Source: Candidatus Tenderia sp. (lineage in GTDB: Bacteria; Pseudomonadota; Gammaproteobacteria; Tenderiales; Tenderiaceae). Taken from it: a stretch of 11,910 bases of DNA. Where the stretch lies: the NCBI GenBank assembly GCA_030148045.1, contig JASBUE010000308.1, forward strand, positions 1 through 11,910. The letters are read 5' to 3'. Below the pieces are notes generated by a model, which saw only the letters and a list, made by a program, of their open reading frames with translations, was not told the origin of the DNA and did not search any database. Positions 7,159-11,910 of this stretch are shown piece by piece (position 1 is the first letter of the stretch; each line of letters opens with the position of its first letter). Made by a program: the position numbers and the translations under genes.

Positions 7159-7602
7159 ATGATAAGCAAAGACGCCATGACCATCGAGATTCTTAAGGCC
7201 AAGGAAGCAAAAGGGCTGAGCTGGGAACATATCGCCGAGGGGGTCGGCATGTCGCCGGTGTGGACCGCCTCCGCCTGCCTGGGCATGAACTCCATGCCGG
7301 AACAATACGCCAAGGCCCTGTGTGAAACCCTCGACCTGCCTGATGAGGTGGGCACCGCCCTGCAGGTCTGTCCGCACAAGCACTGGGACAAGGCCGTTCC
7401 TACCGACCCGTTGATTTATCGTTTTTATGAAATGATCAACGTCTACGGCGAGACAATGAAGCAGATCATCCATGAGAAGTTCGGTGACGGCATCATGAGT
7501 GCCATCGACTTCAGTATGGATATCGACAAGGAGGAAAACCCCGCCGGCGACCGGGTGGTGATCACGCTCAACGGCAAGTTCCTGCCCTACAAGTCCTGGT
7601 AG
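7159..7602 (+). CDS. cynS: Cyanate hydratase (cyanase)
   Basis: Cyanase (EC 4.2.1.104) converts cyanate and bicarbonate to carbamate, which breaks down to ammonia and CO2; it detoxifies cyanate and can supply nitrogen. The 147-residue product is nearly the length of the E. coli enzyme (156). The N-terminal half is the helical, POU-like domain (KEAKGLSWEHIAEGVGMSPV). The C-terminal half carries the active-site segment LIYRFYEMINVYGETMKQ and GDGIMSAIDFSMDI, ending in the family hallmark GKFLPYKSW. Arg88, Glu91 and Ser114 correspond with a constant offset of eight to catalytic Arg96, Glu99 and Ser122 of E. coli, so the enzyme should be active. It lies right behind the truncated binding-protein gene and is presumably read from the sigma-54 promoter at 6395-6413. 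Confidence 0.97.
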   Translation: MISKDAMTIEILKAKEAKGLSWEHIAEGVGMSPVWTASACLGMNSMPEQYAKALCETLDLPDEVGTALQVCPHKHWDKAVPTDPLIYRFYEMINVYGETMKQIIHEKFGDGIMSAIDFSMDIDKEENPAGDRVVITLNGKFLPYKSW

Positions 7603-7616
7603 TAATGAAACCATGG

Positions 7617-7641
7617 CCCGGCAGGGTAGGCCTGCCGGGTT
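7617..7641 (+). terminator. Hairpin after cynS, possible terminator
   Basis: CCCGGCAGG (7617-7625) and CCTGCCGGG (7631-7639) form a perfect 9-bp GC-rich stem with a five-base loop, starting 14 bases after the cynS stop. Only two T residues follow, so it may be a weak terminator or an mRNA-stabilising stem rather than a classic intrinsic terminator. The rest of 7640-7733 shows no gene and no convincing promoter. Confidence 0.5.
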
Positions 7642-7733
7642 GCAAGCAAGGGTGGTGCCGCCAAGGATTTATCTGTGTTAATGTCGCTGAAACAGTTTTG
7701 GTTCGTTAACCATAACAGCGGCCCGCAGCGTCC

Positions 7734-8666
7734 ATGCCACAGTCCATATATCCAGCGCCACTCTCGTTTACCCAACTGCACATCGACGTCGCCCGCAACG
7801 CCACCGATGACTTCAACCTGTTTCACGACCGATCCAAATGGGATCGCATCCTGGGCAATCCCTTCGGCGGTCCGATCGTACTCGGCTTTCAGCTGGAGTG
7901 CCTCATCGAGGAACAGCTGCGGCTTTATCGTGAAGCCAACGACGAAACGCGATTGCTGGGCGAACACGGCCTGCGTTTCAGCAATTACCAGTTCACCTTC
8001 GCCGGTGCGCTTAAACCGGGCGAGGCGGTGCAGGTCGAGATCAAAAAATCACGGTTCAGACCGGGTGCCAGCCCGCTGCTCAGCAACCGGGTGGTGCTCA
8101 AGAACCAACGTGGTATCGTGCTCATCGGTCACAAGAAGGAATCGCCGGAGCCTTTGTGTCTGGCGGACGTGGACCTGGCCGGTCTTCCTGATCTCAATCA
8201 TGTGCCGGATCGAAGCTATGTCCCGGCTAGCGACTTCTTCTGCAAACGCAAATTCATGATCACCGGCAATGCCAAGAATTTTCTCTCCGGTTCACTGGCG
8301 GATCAGACGGCCTGGTTCGACGAGCTGGAAGGGCGGGTCAGGTTTCCCGAGATGTTTCCCGCCGCGCTGATCTCCTGTGCCCTGCTGGAGCGCGCCTGCA
8401 TGAATCATCATGATTTCGAGAAGGAACCCATGGTCTATACCGGCCACCACATCTCGGTGGATCGTGAGCTGGCTGCTGGGTTGAAAAGCAACGACGTGTT
8501 GCATCTGCTGGTCAACAAGCCGGTGGAAATGGCGGGTGGCGGGGGATTGGGCGGGCTCGGCGTTACCCAATGCCTGTACCATTGCTTCGGCGTGCTGGGC
8601 AATGGCACAGTTCTGTTTCGGGCCGAGATCGCCATGGCGCCGCTGGCCGCCATCATCGCGCCATAG
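7734..8666 (+). CDS. MaoC-like (hotdog-fold) acyl dehydratase-like protein
   Basis: A 310-residue soluble protein. The N-terminal half carries the (R)-specific enoyl-CoA hydratase/MaoC pattern DDFNLFHDRS...GNPFGGPIVLGFQ: Asp26 and His31 keep the Asp-x4-His spacing of the catalytic pair in R-hydratases, with Asn28 in between and the GGPIVLGF segment in place of the usual GxPIxHG. RFSNYQFTFAGALKPGEAVQ (about 86-105) looks like the hotdog strand before the 'overhang'. Its length suggests two hotdog halves; the second (about 165-310) keeps no obvious catalytic residues, though GVTQCLYHCFGV and VLFRAEIAMAP fit a hotdog core. The likely role is hydration or dehydration of a fatty acyl-thioester, or just binding of one; the substrate is unknown. 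The start ATG has no clear Shine-Dalgarno sequence. The stop codon TAG (8664-8666) coincides with the first bases of a REP-like element. No link to cyanate metabolism is evident; co-transcription with cynS is possible if the intervening hairpin leaks. Confidence 0.75.
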   Translation: MPQSIYPAPLSFTQLHIDVARNATDDFNLFHDRSKWDRILGNPFGGPIVLGFQLECLIEEQLRLYREANDETRLLGEHGLRFSNYQFTFAGALKPGEAVQVEIKKSRFRPGASPLLSNRVVLKNQRGIVLIGHKKESPEPLCLADVDLAGLPDLNHVPDRSYVPASDFFCKRKFMITGNAKNFLSGSLADQTAWFDELEGRVRFPEMFPAALISCALLERACMNHHDFEKEPMVYTGHHISVDRELAAGLKSNDVLHLLVNKPVEMAGGGGLGGLGVTQCLYHCFGVLGNGTVLFRAEIAMAPLAAIIAP

Positions 8667-8783
8667 GGTGCGCATTGCGCACCATTACCTTTATGCACGC
8701 AGCCGCGTAAGATATACACGCGACACTATCAAGATTGAGATGTGGTGCCAAACTGATTGTTAATGGTGCGTGGTACGCACCTA
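8664..8783. repeat. REPIN-like element: two inverted REP-type palindromes
   Basis: The left unit contains GGTGCGCATTGCGCACC (8667-8683, 8-bp arms), preceded by TA and followed by ATTA. The right unit contains GGTGCGTGGTACGCACC (8765-8781, 7-bp arms), preceded by TAAT and followed by TA. The reverse complement of the right unit aligns with the left over 23-24 bases with one gap and four or five changes, including the flanking TAGG and ATTA, so the units are inverted copies separated by 77 bases. The right unit, read outward-in, begins GTAGGTGCG; a GTAG tetranucleotide before an imperfect palindrome is typical of REPs mobilised by RAYT transposases. No RAYT gene is in the window. The spacer has a weak promoter-like pair (TTTATG 8690-8695, TATACA 8713-8718) that I do not trust. 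Confidence 0.65.
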
Positions 8784-8799
8784 CACCTAATCCATTGAT

Positions 8800-9457
<658 letters not shown>

Positions 9458-9480
<23 letters not shown>

Positions 9481-11910
9481 CGTGTTGCTGTGGCGCTCGG
9501 CGCGGCGGCATCTGCTGCGTCATCCCTGGCTGATGATCCTGTCGCTGCTCGGCGTCGCCCTGGGTGTGGCGGTGGTGACCGCCATCGACCTGGTCAACCA
9601 CAGCGCCCAGCGCGGTTTCGAGCTGGCCAACGAGACCGTCTCAGGTCGCACCACCCACCGTATCACCGCCGGTCCGGCCGGTCTGGATGAAGCGCTTTAT
9701 CTCAAGCTGCGTATCGGGCATGGCTTGCGCGCCTCCGCCCCGGTAGTGGAGGGACCGGTGGTGGCCGTCGACTTCCCGGGCCGTACCTTCCACTTGCTCG
9801 GTGTCGATCCACTGGCCGAGCCACCACTGCGCGATTACAGCAGCGACCTGCAGGGCGAGCGGTTCCTCACCCAACTGATGACGGTGCCCAATGCGGTGAT
9901 GATGGCGGAATCCACCGCGCGTGAATTGAACCTGGCGCTGGGCGATGAATTCCGGGTGCGCGGCGCCGGTGTGATCCACAGCGTGAAACTGGTGGGTCTG
10001 ATGCAGCCGCAGGACCCGCTGGCGGCACCGGGCATGACCGACCTGCTGCTGGCCGACATCGCCACGGCGCAGCTGTTGTTGAACCAAATCGGTCGTCTGT
10101 CGAACATCGATCTGGTGATGGGTGACAAAGACAGGCTGGAACAGCTGCGGTTCCTTTTGCCTCCCGGCGCGCAGCTCATCGATCTCAGGCGCGCCAACAA
10201 CGCCCAGGCGCAGATGACCGCCGCCTTTCGTACCAACCTTACCGCCATGAGCCTGCTGGCCCTGCTGGTGGGCGCCTTTATCATCTTCAACACCATGAGC
10301 TTTTCCGTGCTGCAGCGGCGCCGTCTGTTCGGACTGCAACGCACGCTGGGCGTGACGGCGGGACAGATCTGGCGCATGGTGATGGGCGAGGCGCTGCTCA
10401 TTGGCCTGCTGGGCGCGGCGCTGGGCCTGCTGTTGGGCATCGGCCTGGCCGAGGGGCTGCTGGGACTGGTGACGCGCACTATCAACGATCTCTATTTTTC
10501 CCTCGAGGTACGCCAGCTGCATGTTTCGCCCTGGAGTATGACCAAGGGCATACTGCTGGGCCTGGGCGCAACCCTGCTGGCCAGCTCGGCGCCCACCTGG
10601 GAGGCTACTCGCACCCCGGCACGCGCCACCCTGACGCGCTCCTATCTGGAGACCAAGACCCGCCGCTGGCTGCGCCGCCTGGCCTGGATGGGTGTGGTGG
10701 CGATGATCATCGGCGCAGTCCTGTTGAGTTATCCCGGCACGGGTCTGATCGTCGCCTTCCTCGGCCTGTTCGCCCTGGTGATCGGCTACGCCATGTGTGC
10801 ACCGCGTGTGGTGATGTTGATTATTCACGCCGTCGCCGCAATCTGGCCCAAAGGCAAGGCATTGTTGGCGCGCATGGCGCTGCTGGGTGTGGTCAATTCG
10901 CTCAGTCGCACCGGCGTGGCGCTGGCGGCGCTGTTGGTGGCCATCGCCACCACCGTCGGCGTGAGTACCATGGTGCACAGCTTCCGCGGTTCGGTGGTCG
11001 ACTGGATCGAGCACAGCCTGCGCGCCGACGTCTATCTCAGCATCGCCGACGCGGCCGACCTGCGCCGCTACGGGCTGCCACGCGAGCTTGTGGCGAAGGT
11101 CCGCAACTTGCCGGGGGTGAAGGCGCTCAGCATCGGCCGCCGCGCCGCAGTGCCGGTGGGGGAGCGCAGGCAGGAGATCATCGCCCTGGACCTGCCCCGC
11201 GAAGGTTTCGCCGGTTATCAATTATTGCAGGCGGTGGATGACCCCTTTGCCGCGTTCCAGTCCGGCAACACGGTGCTGGTGTCGGAGCCTTACGCCTATC
11301 GTTACCAGGTGGCGGTGGGCGACAGCCTGCGCCTGCCCACGGCAGCGGGGGAGCGGGCGTTCGAGGTGATCGGTATCTATCGCGACTACGGCGCCGAGCA
11401 CGGCCGCATCACCCTGCGGCGCGAGCTGTATGAGCAACTGTGGCGCGATCCGGCCATCACCACCCTCGGCATCTATCTGCATGATCCGGCCGAGGCGCGG
11501 GCGCTGATCGGGCGATTGCGCGAGCTGCTGCCGCCGCAGCCGCCGTTACAGATCCGTGCCAATGCCGAGATCCGCGCCGCCACTATCCGGATCTTCGAGC
11601 GCACTTTCGCCATCACCGACGTGTTGCGCCTGCTCACCTTGCTGGTGGCCTGCGTCGGCATTCTCACCGCCCTCATGGCCTTGCAGCTGGAGCGGGCGCG
11701 CGAATTCGCCGTGCTGCGCGCCACCGGACTGACGCCGCGCCAGTTGTGGCTGCTGGTCACTGGCGAGACCGGTCTGATGGGGCTGTTGGCGGGATTATTG
11801 GCCCTGCCCCTGGGCCTGCTGTTGGCGTTGGTGTTGATCCTGGTCGTCAACCGGCGCGCCTTCGGCTGGAGCATGGCGATTAGCGTCGACCCCGTGCAAT
11901 TGGCGGCGGC
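9458..11910 (+). CDS. FtsX-family ABC transporter permease (YbbP-like), 3'-partial
   Basis: An uninterrupted frame of 817 codons runs off the right edge. It begins at ATGATG (9458 or 9461), overlapping the ATPase gene, in a different frame. A first membrane segment (about 24-43, WLMILSLLGVALGVAVVTAI) is followed by a large periplasmic domain. A first FtsX domain (about 260-395) includes LLALLVGAFIIFNTMSF, the cytoplasmic loop FGLQRTLGVTAGQIW and GEALLIGLLGAALGLLLGI. Further membrane segments (VVAMIIGAVLL, LIVAFLGLFALVIGYAM, GVALAALLVAIATTVGV) lead to a second periplasmic domain. A second FtsX domain (from about 715) has LLVACVGILTALMALQLERA, then EFAVLRATGLTPRQLW and a final helix. Two FtsX halves fused in one chain of over 800 residues match the YbbP architecture, so few residues should be missing. 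The pair probably extrudes or moves hydrophobic compounds or lipoproteins at the envelope; the substrate is unknown. Confidence 0.93.

Noticed and set aside
8690..8718. TTTATG-N17-TATACA as a sigma-70 promoter for the ABC genes
   Set aside because: Only 3/6 and 4/6 matches to consensus, within a REP-like element; too weak to list as a feature.
9641..11221. Long minus-strand open frame of 526 codons
   Set aside because: Its product is a low-complexity His/Gln/Arg-rich chain with no recognisable motif, and it lies opposite a clear FtsX permease. It is a shadow of GC-rich coding DNA.

Overview
The window looks like chromosomal DNA of a free-living Gammaproteobacterium, possibly a marine or sulfur-oxidising lineage. 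This rests on gene style only: a type I-secreted RTX protein, a sigma-54 activator with FhlA/NorR-like architecture, a cyanase locus with an NrtA-type binding protein, and a high-GC YbbA/YbbP-like ABC pair. I cannot name a genus. GC content differs by region: roughly 50% in the RTX gene and visibly higher (about 60% or more) in the ABC genes at the right end.

Layout, left to right. (1) 3-4070, +: the C-terminal 1350 or more residues of a giant RTX calcium-binding exoprotein, whose N-terminus lies off the left edge. (2) 4071-4333: no gene. It holds a ~157-bp imperfect palindrome (MITE-like) and a hairpin terminator that can serve both convergent genes. (3) 4334-6214, -: a PAS-PAS-AAA+-HTH sigma-54 enhancer-binding protein. 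(4) 6215-6555: divergent control region with two TTCGTAGT-type sites 22 bp apart and, about 100 bp further on, a well-spaced -24/-12 promoter firing rightward. (5) 6556-7602, +: a cyanate locus, made of a truncated NrtA/CynA-like binding-protein gene followed at once by a full cyanase gene (cynS). The rest of the binding protein and the expected permease and ATPase genes are absent. (6) 7734-8666, +: a protein with a MaoC/R-hydratase-like hotdog signature. (7) 8664-8783: two inverted REP-like palindromes forming a REPIN-like element that begins at the stop codon of the preceding gene. (8) 8800-11910, +: an ABC ATPase overlapping a large FtsX-type permease that runs off the right edge.

How the parts may work together: the activator is divergent from the cyanate locus, whose upstream region carries a sigma-54 promoter and paired upstream sites. 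The simplest model is that the activator senses a signal through its PAS domains and switches on cynS. With the transporter lost, cyanase would act on cyanate that arises inside the cell or diffuses in. The RTX gene, the hotdog gene and the ABC pair have no visible functional link to it.

The most notable observations are the transporter deletion inside the cyanate operon, the predicted activator-promoter-operator unit, two unrelated palindromic repeat elements placed at gene 3' ends, and a GC-rich 339-bp module in the RTX gene bounded by near-identical 50-bp repeats.
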